Shown piece by piece: positions 1 through 8,150 of a DNA stretch of 59,217 nt. The position numbers and the translations under genes were made by a program. Origin of the DNA: Alphaproteobacteria bacterium. Lineage in GTDB: Bacteria > Pseudomonadota > Alphaproteobacteria > Sphingomonadales > Sphingomonadaceae. The notes under the pieces were generated by a model. That model was not told the DNA's origin, did no database searches, and saw only the letters and a list, made by a program, of their open reading frames with translations. Each line of letters opens with the position of its first letter. Position 1 is the first letter of the stretch. The stretch spans positions 1 to 59,217 of the forward strand of contig QBLU01000015.1 in the NCBI GenBank assembly GCA_003241875.1. Reading direction: 5' to 3'.

Positions 1-20
1 GGCGGGACGGTTGTCAGCGC

Positions 21-262
21 GTACCGAAACTGGTGGTTCATGGGCCCCGGCCTGCGCCGGGGTGACGGGTATTTGCCGAGATTGCGCCCTTGGCGACCCC
101 GTGCGCCTGGCGTGGTGACGCCAACATCCCACCCGTCACCCCGGCGAAGGCCGGGGCCCATGAACCACACACGCCGCTGCCGGTGGTGTCATCGGCCAGC
201 AAGTCGTTCGCGGGTGCCGAAACTGGTGGTTCATGGGCCCCGGCCTTCGCCGGGGTGACAGC
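21..262. repeat. Triple copy of a sphingomonad-type palindromic element (family A)
   Basis: Three copies of a GC-rich palindromic unit built on CCCCGGCxxxxGCCGGGG followed by GTGAC lie at about 21-69, 129-168 and 215-262. The first and third are direct repeats sharing CCGAAACTGGTGGTTCATGG; the middle copy is inverted. They sit downstream of the methyltransferase gene that ends at 273. Short reading frames across them are products of the repeat. A terminator or repetitive-element role is inference. Confidence 0.75.
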
Positions 263-272
263 CAATTCTGCG

Positions 273-1088
273 CTACTTCGCCGGCTTGACGAACTTCAGC
301 GTCATGCGGTCGCTTTCGCCGATCGCGGTGTATTTCGCCTTGTCCTTGTCGCCTTCGGCATAGTTCGGCGGCAGGGTCCAGACGCCCTTGGGGTAATCGT
401 GGGTGTCGCGCGGGTTGGCGTTGACGTTCGATGCGCCGACATACTTGAAGCCGGCGGCCTCGGCCATCTTGCGGACGTACGACAGCTTCATATAGCCGCT
501 GTCCTTCATCATCGTGTCGGGCTTGTCCTCGGGCAGGCGGTGTTCGACGATGCCGAGCGTGCCGCCGGGCTTCAGCGCCGTGAAGAACGCCTTGAAGGCG
601 TCGGCGGCGAAATCGCTCATGTAGAAATTGTGGATGTTGCGGAAGGTGACGACGGCGTCGGCGGTGCCGGCCGGCGCGATGTCGAAGCTGCCCTTGCCGA
701 ACGCGGTGACCTTGACGTTGCCATAGACGGCGGGCGTCGCGGCGAGCTTGTCCTTGAAGCGCTGGACACCCTTGGCGGCATTCTCGCTGGCGGCCGGGTT
801 GTTGTGGGCTGCGTAGAGCGTGCCCTGGGGGCCGAGCGCCGGGGCGAGGATTTCGGTGTACCAGCCGCCCGACGGCGAGATCTCGACGACGGTCATGCCG
901 GGCTTGATGCCGAAGAACGACAGCGTCTGCGCCGGGTGGCGGGCGGCGTCGCGGGCCTTGTTGGCGTCCGACCGATGGGCGCCGGCGATGGCGGCGTCGA
1001 ACGGGGTGGCCGCGACGGCGGGGGCGGCAACGGTGGGAACGGCAAGGGCGGCGAGCGCCACGGCGGCGGTAAGGACAGGACGCAACAT
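273..1088 (-). CDS. Secreted class I SAM-dependent methyltransferase-like protein
   Basis: The 271-residue product begins with a clear Sec signal peptide (residues 1 to about 27, hydrophobic core followed by an AxA-type site). A Rossmann-type methyltransferase motif I (VVEISPSGGWYTE) lies near residue 65, and a central DAVVTFRNIHNFY segment resembles motif IV. Exported methyltransferase-fold proteins of this type are common in sphingomonads and their substrate is generally unknown. An AAGGAG ribosome-binding site precedes the ATG at good spacing. The gene stands alone: palindromic repeats lie downstream and a small membrane ORF diverges upstream. Fold assignment is reasonably sure; activity and substrate are not known. 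Confidence 0.8.
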   Translation of the reverse strand: MLRPVLTAAVALAALAVPTVAAPAVAATPFDAAIAGAHRSDANKARDAARHPAQTLSFFGIKPGMTVVEISPSGGWYTEILAPALGPQGTLYAAHNNPAASENAAKGVQRFKDKLAATPAVYGNVKVTAFGKGSFDIAPAGTADAVVTFRNIHNFYMSDFAADAFKAFFTALKPGGTLGIVEHRLPEDKPDTMMKDSGYMKLSYVRKMAEAAGFKYVGASNVNANPRDTHDYPKGVWTLPPNYAEGDKDKAKYTAIGESDRMTLKFVKPAK

Positions 1089-1149
1089 CGGCAGGTCTCC
1101 TTGTTTGTTGCCGCTTCACAGCGGTCGGCTGCTGGATTAGCGGACTGCG

Positions 1150-1350
1150 ATGGACTCGCAAACGACATTCTGGCTGCTCGGCGCCGGGCTGGTGACGACG
1201 GTGGCCGCCAGCGTCGGCGACCGGGCGCGGCGGCGGGCGCCGCTGGCCTGGCACGCCCATCTGCCGTGGCACGCGCTGATCTTTGCCGGCGGCACCATCT
1301 GCCTGCTCTCCGCGGTCCACCTTGTCTCGCTGGCGCGGACGGCGGGATGA
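1150..1350 (+). CDS. Small two-helix membrane protein, unknown function
   Basis: The 66-residue product has two hydrophobic stretches (about residues 7-22 and 43-62) separated by a basic, His/Trp-containing loop, which suggests a small inner-membrane hairpin. The gene is transcribed divergently from the methyltransferase and starts 61 bases from it. No convincing ribosome-binding site is visible before the ATG, so the start and the gene itself are uncertain. I do not recognise a family. Confidence 0.45.
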   Translation: MDSQTTFWLLGAGLVTTVAASVGDRARRRAPLAWHAHLPWHALIFAGGTICLLSAVHLVSLARTAG

Positions 1351-1383
1351 GGGCGCTGCCAGAAAGCGTCATTCCGGCCGAAT

Positions 1384-1391
1384 TTAACCAT
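1384..1391 (+). promoter_or_regulatory. Possible CtrA half-site
   Basis: TTAACCAT, the 8-base CtrA half-site described in Caulobacter, lies in an AT-rich patch (TTTAACCATCTTTAAAC) about 90 bases before the PEPxxWA gene. A second TTAA follows after six bases rather than the canonical seven. Regulation is inference from a short motif. Confidence 0.3.
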
Positions 1392-1476
1392 CTTTAAACT
1401 TGCCCATTTCCTAACGCACCCTTAACGACGGGCTCGGGTTGGCGATTGCCGACCGGGGGCATACAGGGTGGCAGGC

Positions 1477-2148
1477 ATGAAATTCGGAACGATTCTCGGC
1501 GCGACAATGCTCGGCCTGGCCGGCCTTGCGGCGCCCGCCGCGGCGGTCATCGTCACCAGCGTGCCGGGCGCGCCCGACCCCGGCATCGCCAGCCCGTTCA
1601 CGATGGTCGCGACCTTCGACACGCCGACCGCCGCCGGCATCGTCCAGTCCCTGGTCGGCACCGCCATCATCGCCGCCGGGTCGACAGGCGGCGTCCGCGC
1701 CGCGCCGGCCGGCACGCCCGTCGGCGGCGTCTATCTGTCGCTCGGCGCCAATTCGAGCGCGACCTTCGATTTCGCCGGCTATGTTCCGGCCAACAAGAAG
1801 CTTGGCGGCATCAGCTTTTATTGGGGTTCGATCGACAGCTTCAACTTCGTCGATTTCCTCGATGCCGGCGGCAGCGTGATCCAGACCTTTGGCGGCTCGC
1901 AGCTGCCGCAGTTCAACGGCAACCAGACGCTGGGGGCGACCAACCGGCGCGTCACCTTCGCCTTCAACGCGCTCGAGCAGGTCAGCCGGGTGCGCCTGCG
2001 CTCGACGACCAGCGCGGCGTTCGAACTCGATTCGATCGCGGCGTCGATCGCCCCGATTCCGGAGCCGTCGACCTGGGCGATGCTTGTTGCGGGCTTCGGG
2101 CTGGTCGGGTTTGCGGCGCGGCGGCGTCGGGGTGTGGTTGCGGCATAG
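1477..2148 (+). CDS. PEPxxWA-CTERM sorting domain protein
   Basis: The product (about 223 residues) has an N-terminal signal peptide and ends in a PEPxxWA-type sorting tail: PEPSTWAMLVAGFGLVGF followed by a run of arginines. Such tails are processed by exosortase/archaeosortase-type enzymes and mark exported surface or exopolysaccharide-associated proteins. The body is rich in Gly, Ala, Thr and Ser with beta-type patterning and has no recognised catalytic domain. The ATG at 1477 is preferred over an in-frame GTG at 1468 because an AGGG element lies about eight bases before it. No exosortase gene is in the window. The gene converges on a thioesterase, with an inverted repeat between them. Confidence 0.85.
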   Translation: MKFGTILGATMLGLAGLAAPAAAVIVTSVPGAPDPGIASPFTMVATFDTPTAAGIVQSLVGTAIIAAGSTGGVRAAPAGTPVGGVYLSLGANSSATFDFAGYVPANKKLGGISFYWGSIDSFNFVDFLDAGGSVIQTFGGSQLPQFNGNQTLGATNRRVTFAFNALEQVSRVRLRSTTSAAFELDSIAASIAPIPEPSTWAMLVAGFGLVGFAARRRRGVVAA

Positions 2149-2186
2149 GGTCAGACCCGCTTTTAGCTTTGGTCGACCCACAAGGC

Positions 2187-2262
2187 CCGCTCAGGCTGAG
2201 CTTGTCGAAGCCGTATTGCAGGTCGGTGCGGGTAGGGGCTTCGACAACCTCAGCCTGAGCGG
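2187..2262. repeat. Inverted-repeat element, family B (copy 1)
   Basis: Two 26-base arms (CCGCTCAGGCTGAGCTTGTC... at 2187-2212 and its near-perfect complement at 2237-2262, one mismatch) flank a 24-base spacer. The element lies between the convergent PEPxxWA and thioesterase genes. The same arms recur at 28825, 46801 and 56427, each time between convergent genes. It probably acts as a bidirectional terminator. Confidence 0.85.
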
Positions 2263-2365
2263 ATCAACGTGGATGCAGCGACTCGGCGCCAGCCGAGCGG
2301 GGTGGGAGTTTGCCTGTTTCGGAGATGGGGACCCCCACCCCGCTCGCGCAAGCGCGAGTCGCCCT

Positions 2366-2391
2366 CCCCTCAAGGGGGAGGGAGGAGTTTA
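2366..2391. terminator. C/G-rich hairpin (family C-like) at the 3' end of the thioesterase gene
   Basis: CCCTCCCC-TCAA-GGGGGAGGG forms a strong stem just at the stop of the leftward thioesterase gene. It resembles the hairpins at 34673 and 51358. A terminator role is inferred; there is no clear T-run. Confidence 0.45.
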
Positions 2392-2796
2392 CCGCAGGAA
2401 CGGCGCCGCGACGTCGGCTGGTACGCGGATGGCGCGGCCGGTGGCGCGGTCGATCAGCGCCCAGATCGTCAGCGCGCGGACCTTGGGCTTGCCGGTGCCG
2501 TCGCTGATCTCGACATGGCGATCGAAGCGGGCGCCTTTCGGTGTGCCGACCCAGGTCGTCAGCGTCACCGTCTCGCCGGGCAGGGTGGCGCGCAGGTAAT
2601 CGATCTCGTGGCGCGACACGACCCAGACATAGCGGTCGATATCCTCGGGTCGTGCCACCGCCTGCCAGTGCGCCGTCGCGACGTCCTGCACCCAGCGCAG
2701 GTAGACGGTGTTGTTGACATGGCCGAGCTCGTCGATGTCGGCAGCGACGGCGGTCACCGACAGCGAAAAAGGCGTGCGGTCAGCCGGCGGCGGCAT
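2389..2796 (-). CDS. Acyl-CoA thioesterase, hotdog fold (4-hydroxybenzoyl-CoA thioesterase type)
   Basis: The 135-residue single-domain hotdog protein carries the family signature DELGHVNNTVYLRW near residues 22-37, where the Asp/His/Asn segment forms the acyl-CoA pocket; family length is usually 130-150. It should hydrolyse acyl-CoA to free acid and CoA in the cytoplasm; the acyl substrate cannot be read from sequence. The start is taken at the ATG at 2796, giving an MPPPADRTPF N-terminus. The reading frame continues further upstream but only through coding sequence of the preceding gene. The chosen start overlaps the oligopeptidase B stop by 17 bases, implying translational coupling. Confidence 0.88.
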   Translation of the reverse strand: MPPPADRTPFSLSVTAVAADIDELGHVNNTVYLRWVQDVATAHWQAVARPEDIDRYVWVVSRHEIDYLRATLPGETVTLTTWVGTPKGARFDRHVEISDGTGKPKVRALTIWALIDRATGRAIRVPADVAAPFLR

Positions 2797-4840
2797 CAGC
2801 AAGACCGAACCGCGCCAGGATGAAGGCATATTCCTCGGCCTGTTCCTCCAGCGCCGCGAACCGCCCCGACTTGCCGCCATGGCCGGCGCCCATGTTGGTC
2901 TTCAGCAGCAACACATTGTCGTCGGTCTTGTGGGCGCGCAGCTTCGCCACCCATTTCGCCGGCTCCCAATAGGTGACGCGCGGATCGTTGAGGCCGGCGG
3001 TGACCAGCAGCGGCGGATAGGCCTGGGCGGTGACATTGTCATAGGGGCTGTAGCTGCGGATGAGGTCGAACGCCGCCGGGTCGGTGATCGGATTGCCCCA
3101 TTCGGGCCATTCGCCGGGGGTGAGCGGCAGGCTGTCGTCGAGCATGGTGTTGAGCACGTCGACGAAGGGCACATCGGCGACGACGGCGCGCCACAGGCCG
3201 GGATCGCTATTGATGACGGCGCCCATCAGCTCGCCGCCGGCGGAGCCGCCGCTGGCCGAAATGTTGCCTTCGGTCGCCCAGCCGGCGGCGATGAGGCCAT
3301 GGGCGGCATCGACAAAATCGGTGAAGGCGTTGGTGCGTTTTTCCAGCTTGCCGTCGAGATACCATTGATAGCCCATGTCGTCGCCGCCGCGGATATGGGC
3401 GATGGCATAGGCGATGCCGCGATCGAGCAGGCTGAGCCGGCCGGCGGAGAAGGCGGGCGACATGGCGATGCCATAGGCGCCATAGCCGTAAAGGTGGACC
3501 TTGCCGCTGCCGTCGCGGGGAAAACCCTGTTTGTAGACGATCGACACCGGCACGCGGGCGCCGTCGCGGGCGGTGACCATCAGGCGCTCGGTGGCGTATC
3601 GCGCGGCGTCATAGCCCGAGGGCACGACCTGGACCTTGCGGGTGATCAGCTGGCCCGTCGCGACATCATAGTCGAACACCGTCGCCGGGGTGACCATCGA
3701 GGTATAGCCGAGGCGCAGCAGCGGCGCGTCGGGTTCGGGGTTGGCGCCGATGCCGACGCTGTATGACGCCTCGGGGAAGGGCACGAGCGTCTCGCTGCCG
3801 TCATCGCGGCGCAGGCGGATCTGGTCGAGGCCGTCGCGGCGGCCCTGGATGGCGAGATAGCTGGCGAAGGCGCTGAAGCCGGTGATGTAGTCCTGGTCGG
3901 AGCCGGGAACGAGCTCGCGCCAGTCGCCGGGTGCTGCGATGGCCGCGGTGGCGAGGCGGAAGTTCACATGGGTGTCGTTGGTGCGGATGAACAATGTGTC
4001 GCCGCGGACATCGACATCATAGGCGACGCCGGGCTGGCGCGGGCGGACGAGAAGCGGCGGCGTCTCGGGCGCGGATGTGGGGACCAGCCGGACCTCGCTG
4101 GTGACATGGTCCGACGTGGCGATGACAAACCAGGCGCGGTCCTGGCTGCGGCCGACGCTGACGCCGAAGCCCTTGTCCTCGATTTCCTCGTAGAGGGTCG
4201 TGTCCTCCGTGTGGCCGAGCCGGTGCAGGCGGATGCGGAAGCGGCGCCAATTGTCGTTGACCTCGGTCCAGGCGAGCGATGCCGAATCGGCGGCCCAGAC
4301 GGGGACGCCGACGCTGGCGTCGGTGACGGTCTCGATATCGGCGCCGGTTTCGAGGTCGCGGATCTTCAGCGTGAAGCGCTCGCTGCCGGCGGTGTCGACG
4401 GCATAGGCGAGCAGGCGGCCATTGGGGCTGACGCTGCTGCCGGCGAGGCGGAAATAGTCATGGCCGGCGGCGAGCGCCGGTTCGTCGAGGATGACCTGTT
4501 CGTCGCCGCCGAGGGGACGGCGCAGCCAGGTGCGGTATTGCGCACCGGGGGCGAACTGCCACCAGTATTCATAAGCGCCGTCCCTGACCGGCACGCTGGC
4601 GTCGTCCTGCTTCACCCGGCCTTTCAGTTCCTCGTAGATGGTGTCGGTCAGCGGCTTCAGCGGCGCCATGTTGGCTTCGAACCAGGCGTTCTCGGCCTCG
4701 ACATGGGCGAGAATCTCCGGGTCGCTGACGACCGGGTAGGCGGGGTCTTTCAGCCAGGCATAATCATCGGTGATGGTGACGCCGTGATGGCTCGTGCTGT
4801 GCGGGCGGACGGCGGCGACGGGGGGCTTGGCAATCGACAT
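2780..4840 (-). CDS. ptrB: Oligopeptidase B (S9 family serine peptidase)
   Basis: The 686-residue cytoplasmic serine peptidase cleaves short peptides after basic residues. An N-terminal beta-propeller (about 75-400) caps a C-terminal alpha/beta-hydrolase domain. The catalytic triad is visible: Ser533 in SGGSAGG, Asp619 in TAGLNDPR and His654 in GAGHGGKSGR. Length and triad positions match E. coli oligopeptidase B closely. There is no signal peptide. The thioesterase gene overlaps its 3' end. It is divergent from the aminopeptidase P gene with a 93-base gap, so the two peptidase genes probably share a promoter region. Confidence 0.93.
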   Translation of the reverse strand: MSIAKPPVAAVRPHSTSHHGVTITDDYAWLKDPAYPVVSDPEILAHVEAENAWFEANMAPLKPLTDTIYEELKGRVKQDDASVPVRDGAYEYWWQFAPGAQYRTWLRRPLGGDEQVILDEPALAAGHDYFRLAGSSVSPNGRLLAYAVDTAGSERFTLKIRDLETGADIETVTDASVGVPVWAADSASLAWTEVNDNWRRFRIRLHRLGHTEDTTLYEEIEDKGFGVSVGRSQDRAWFVIATSDHVTSEVRLVPTSAPETPPLLVRPRQPGVAYDVDVRGDTLFIRTNDTHVNFRLATAAIAAPGDWRELVPGSDQDYITGFSAFASYLAIQGRRDGLDQIRLRRDDGSETLVPFPEASYSVGIGANPEPDAPLLRLGYTSMVTPATVFDYDVATGQLITRKVQVVPSGYDAARYATERLMVTARDGARVPVSIVYKQGFPRDGSGKVHLYGYGAYGIAMSPAFSAGRLSLLDRGIAYAIAHIRGGDDMGYQWYLDGKLEKRTNAFTDFVDAAHGLIAAGWATEGNISASGGSAGGELMGAVINSDPGLWRAVVADVPFVDVLNTMLDDSLPLTPGEWPEWGNPITDPAAFDLIRSYSPYDNVTAQAYPPLLVTAGLNDPRVTYWEPAKWVAKLRAHKTDDNVLLLKTNMGAGHGGKSGRFAALEEQAEEYAFILARFGLADAAAG

Positions 4841-4933
4841 GGCGGCTTTCGTGGTCGCGGGGCGCGGCGTCTGCTGGCGCAGGCGGCGGCACCCGACTAT
4901 GTTGTCGGGCGCACCCTAGAATGAGTATGCCCC

Positions 4934-6724
4934 ATGTCCACCATCAAGGACCGCCTCGCCGCTTTGTCGCAACAGCTGGAGGCCGACCGGCTGACCGGTT
5001 TCGTCGTGCCGCTGACCGACGAGCACATGAGCGAATATGTCGGCGGCTATGCCCAGCGGCTGGCGTGGCTGACGGGGTTCGAGGGCTCGGCCGGGTCGGC
5101 GGCGGTGATCGGCGGCAAGGCGGCGATCTTCACCGATGGCCGCTATACGCTGCAGGTGCGCGAGCAGGTGCCGGGCGACCTGTTCGAGTATCAGGACGTG
5201 CCGAAAACCAGCGCGGCGCAGTGGCTCGCCGACCATGCCGGGCCGGGCGACATCATCGGCTATGATCCCTGGCTGCACACCCGTGGCTGGGCCGAATCGA
5301 CCGCGCACCTGCTGAAGGCCCGCGGCGCCGAGCTCGTCGCCGTCAGCCACAACCCCATCGACAGCATCTGGGCCGGGCGCCCGGCACCGAGCGCGGCGCG
5401 GCTGGAGGTGCATCTCGATGCCCATGCCGGGCGCACATCGGCGCAAAAGCGCGCCGATGTGGCGGCCTGGCTGGCGCAGCGCGGCGCCGATGCCGTCGTC
5501 ATCACGGCGCTCGATTCGATCGCCTGGCTGCTCAATATCCGCGGCCGCGACGTGTCGCGGACGCCGGTGGCGCTGGCCTTTGCGATTGTCCATGCCGATG
5601 CCAGCATCGACCTGTTCACCGCGCCCGAAAAACTGTCCGACGATATCCGCGCCCATATGGGCGCCGATGTCCGCCCGCAGCCGCGCGAGGCGTTCGAGCC
5701 GGCGCTGGGCGGCTTTGCCGGCAGGACGGTGGTCGCCGACCCCAACAGTGCTGTTGCGGCGGTGTTCGCGGCGCTGACCGCCGGCGGCGCTACCATTATG
5801 GAGGCGCGCGACCCCGTCGTGCTGCCCAAGGCGCTGAAGAATGCCACGGAAATCGCCGGCACCATCGCCGCCCACAAGCGCGACGGCGCGGCGCTGACCC
5901 GGTTCCTGCACTGGTTCGACGGCGAGGCCCCCAAGGGCGAGCTGACCGAGATGAGCGCCGCCGCCAAGCTGAAGCAGTTCCGCGACCAGACCAACGTGCT
6001 CGAGGATCTGAGCTTCGACACCATCTCGGGTGCCGGGCCCAACGCCGCCATCCCGCACTACCGCGTGTCCGACGAAAGCAGCCGGCCGATCGTCATGGAT
6101 TCGATCTATCTCGTCGATTCGGGCGGCCAGTATCGCGACGGCACCACCGATGTGACGCGGACGATGGTCGTCGGCACGCCCACGCCCGAAATGAAGGACC
6201 GCTTCACCCGCGTGCTCAAGGGCCATATCGCGCTCGGCCGCGCGGTGTTCCCGGTCGGCACCCGCGGCATCCAGCTCGACGTGCTGGCGCGGCAGTTCCT
6301 GTGGGAGGCGGGCCTCGACTACAGCCATGGCACCGGCCACGGCGTCGGCAGCTATCTCGCTGTCCACGAAGGCCCGGCGCGGATCGCGTCGAGCGCCGCC
6401 TATACCGGCGGCGACGAGCCGCTGGCGGCGGGCATGATCCTGTCCAACGAGCCGGGCTATTACAAATCCGGCGAATACGGCTTTCGCGTCGAGAACCTGG
6501 TGCTCGTCGAGCCGCGGACGGTGCCCGGTGCCGAAAAGGCGATGCTCGGCTTTCGCGAGCTGACGCTGGCACCGATCGACCGCAACCTGATCGACACCGG
6601 CCTGCTGACGCCGGTCGAGCGCGCCTGGATCGATGCCTATCACGCCCGCGTGCTCGCCGAGATCGGCCCGCAGCTCGACGATGCGGCGCAGGCCTGGCTG
6701 GCGACGGCGACGGCGCCGATCTGA
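4934..6724 (+). CDS. Aminopeptidase P family protein (Xaa-Pro aminopeptidase, long three-domain form)
   Basis: The 596-residue M24B metallopeptidase removes N-terminal residues preceding proline. It has two creatinase-like N-terminal domains (about 1-300) and a pita-bread catalytic domain. The dinuclear metal ligands are all present: Asp395, Asp406, His469, Glu506 and Glu520, with spacing like that of the eukaryotic XPNPEP1 form rather than short PepP. There is no signal peptide, so it should be cytosolic. It is divergent from ptrB, which suggests joint roles in intracellular peptide turnover. Confidence 0.94.
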   Translation: MSTIKDRLAALSQQLEADRLTGFVVPLTDEHMSEYVGGYAQRLAWLTGFEGSAGSAAVIGGKAAIFTDGRYTLQVREQVPGDLFEYQDVPKTSAAQWLADHAGPGDIIGYDPWLHTRGWAESTAHLLKARGAELVAVSHNPIDSIWAGRPAPSAARLEVHLDAHAGRTSAQKRADVAAWLAQRGADAVVITALDSIAWLLNIRGRDVSRTPVALAFAIVHADASIDLFTAPEKLSDDIRAHMGADVRPQPREAFEPALGGFAGRTVVADPNSAVAAVFAALTAGGATIMEARDPVVLPKALKNATEIAGTIAAHKRDGAALTRFLHWFDGEAPKGELTEMSAAAKLKQFRDQTNVLEDLSFDTISGAGPNAAIPHYRVSDESSRPIVMDSIYLVDSGGQYRDGTTDVTRTMVVGTPTPEMKDRFTRVLKGHIALGRAVFPVGTRGIQLDVLARQFLWEAGLDYSHGTGHGVGSYLAVHEGPARIASSAAYTGGDEPLAAGMILSNEPGYYKSGEYGFRVENLVLVEPRTVPGAEKAMLGFRELTLAPIDRNLIDTGLLTPVERAWIDAYHARVLAEIGPQLDDAAQAWLATATAPI

Positions 6725-6803
6725 GGCGCCTGCTACGATTCGCGCACTGGCGAAATTGTTGCAGGGCCGTGCTATACCAACGGCTGTTCAGGGAGAGAAC
6801 CGG

Positions 6804-7355
6804 ATGCTGAAGCCTATCCTCGCCGCCGCGGTTGCCGTCGTCGCGCTCGTCGCCGCGTCGCCGATGCCGCAGAGCGCGTATCAGTTCACAATGAAGACCA
6901 TCGACGGCAAGCCGATGCCGTTCGCCCAGTACAAGGGCAAGGTGCTGCTGGTGGTCAACACCGCCAGCTTCTGCGGCTTCACCCCGCAGTACGAGGGCCT
7001 TCAAAAGCTGCAGGACAGCTACAAGGCGCGGGGCTTCACCGTCATCGGCGTGCCGTCGGGCGATTTCGGCGGCCAGGAATATGATGACGCCGGCGAGATC
7101 AAGACGTTCTGCGAATCGAAGTTCGGCATCAAGTTCCCGCTGACCGAAAAGAGCGTCGTCACCGGCGACAAGGCAGCGCCAATCTATCGCTGGGCGGCCG
7201 CCGAAATGGGCGCCGGCAATGTGCCGAAGTGGAATTTCCACAAATATCTGGTCGGGCGCGACGGCAAGCTGATCGCCGCCTTCCCGTCGAAGATCACGCC
7301 GACGTCGCCCGAGGTGACCGCGGCGGTCGAGAAGGCGGTCGCGGCGAAGGGCTGA
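6804..7355 (+). CDS. Secreted glutathione peroxidase family protein
   Basis: The 183-residue product has an N-terminal signal-like segment (residues 1-20), placing it in the periplasm. The peroxidatic Cys57 lies in NTASFCGFTPQY. Gln91 (FGGQE) and Trp143-Asn144 (KWNFHKYL) complete the Cys-Gln-Trp-Asn tetrad of the family. It reduces hydroperoxides, probably with thioredoxin-like rather than glutathione donors as in other bacterial Cys-type enzymes (family knowledge). The ATG at 6804 is chosen because GGAGAG precedes it at good spacing and a signal peptide follows directly. The gene lies 79 bases after the aminopeptidase P gene and is followed by a perfect 36-bp inverted repeat. Confidence 0.92.
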   Translation: MLKPILAAAVAVVALVAASPMPQSAYQFTMKTIDGKPMPFAQYKGKVLLVVNTASFCGFTPQYEGLQKLQDSYKARGFTVIGVPSGDFGGQEYDDAGEIKTFCESKFGIKFPLTEKSVVTGDKAAPIYRWAAAEMGAGNVPKWNFHKYLVGRDGKLIAAFPSKITPTSPEVTAAVEKAVAAKG

Positions 7356-7367
7356 CGTCTGCCGTTG

Positions 7368-7479
7368 CTGTCATCCCGGCGAAGGCCGGGACCCATGGCC
7401 CACGATCTTGGCTGCGGGAGTGCCTCGCGTGCGGCCGCAGCCGGTGGGCCATGGGTCCCGGCCTTCGCCGGGATGACAG
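7368..7479. repeat. Perfect 36-bp inverted repeat, family A
   Basis: Arms at 7368-7403 and 7444-7479 are exact complements (CTGTCATCCCGGCGAAGGCC... and its reverse), with a 40-base spacer. It lies between the convergent peroxidase and 42-aa genes and probably terminates both. Its right arm abuts the stop codon of the 42-aa gene. Confidence 0.9.
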
Positions 7480-7608
7480 TCAGTCCGACACCGGCGGTTC
7501 CGGCGTCGCCCGGTCACGCGCCTTGCGGCGGGCAAGGTTGGCGCGCAGCGCGGCCGCCAGGCGTTGCTGTCTTGCCGCGTCGGCATCGAATTCGGGCTTC
7601 TTCGTCAT
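7480..7608 (-). CDS. Small basic conserved-type protein (42 aa), unknown function
   Basis: A 42-residue reading frame runs from an ATG at 7608 to a TGA at 7480-7482. An AGGG element lies eight bases before the start. The protein is highly charged and helical (core LAAALRANLARRKARD) with an acidic N-terminus. Similar short proteins with a LAAALRxNLxRRKA core are, to my recollection, common in sphingomonads, which supports a real gene; function is unknown. It sits between a family A inverted repeat and the tRNA-Thr promoter. Confidence 0.6.
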   Translation of the reverse strand: MTKKPEFDADAARQQRLAAALRANLARRKARDRATPEPPVSD

Positions 7609-7637
7609 CGCTTCACCCTAAACCCTCACACGCTTTC

Positions 7638-7666
7638 TTGACAGCCCGCCACCCCTCCCCCATAGG
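7638..7666 (+). promoter_or_regulatory. Promoter of tRNA-Thr
   Basis: TTGACA (7638-7643) is followed after exactly 17 bases by CATAGG (7661-7666), about 20 bases before the mature tRNA 5' end. A perfect -35 with a weak -10 and a GC-rich discriminator fits a stable-RNA promoter. Confidence 0.65.
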
Positions 7667-7685
7667 CGCGGACCTTCGCCGGAAT

Positions 7686-7760
<75 letters not shown>

Positions 7761-8150
7761 TCCGGCCCTTTGCAGTTCAATAACTCAACGTTCCCCTCGG
7801 GGACCTGCGATGATTGTGGCCATTACCGGGCCATCACGGCAGCCTTCTTGCTCAAGAATCGGCGAAGCCGACGTGACCCGAAGCACAGTGGGTCACGCCG
7901 TCTCGGCCGATCTCGGCCGATGAACAAGGATGGCCTGGAGACGGGCCGCACCTGTTGAAGCTGTGCTGGATATCCTCGGGCCGCATCGAGCATCGCTGCA
8001 ATTGGCCCAGCAGCGGTGCACCCAGCAACGGCATGACGCTGCACAGCCTGCGACGGTTCGACAGACCCGCTCATCGATGGGCCCGACAATTGCCGTTGAC
8101 GCTGCCGCTGAAATCGTTGCTTTCGGCTGCGTCACCAAGGAAATTCCCAC
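7761..8150. other. Non-coding left flank of the island
   Basis: There is no supported gene in these 390 bases; the reading frames crossing it are short and lack ribosome-binding sites. It contains an 8-bp inverted repeat CGTGACCC/GGGTCACG (7872-7879 and 7890-7897), followed by the tandem decamer TCTCGGCCGA twice (7901-7920). These could be an operator or recombination arm sites; nothing more can be supported. Confidence 0.4.

Noticed and set aside
90-1397. A long rightward reading frame covering the methyltransferase gene
   Set aside because: It is antisense to a well-supported gene, is Arg/Gly/Val-rich and begins in a repeat; a typical shadow frame in GC-rich DNA.
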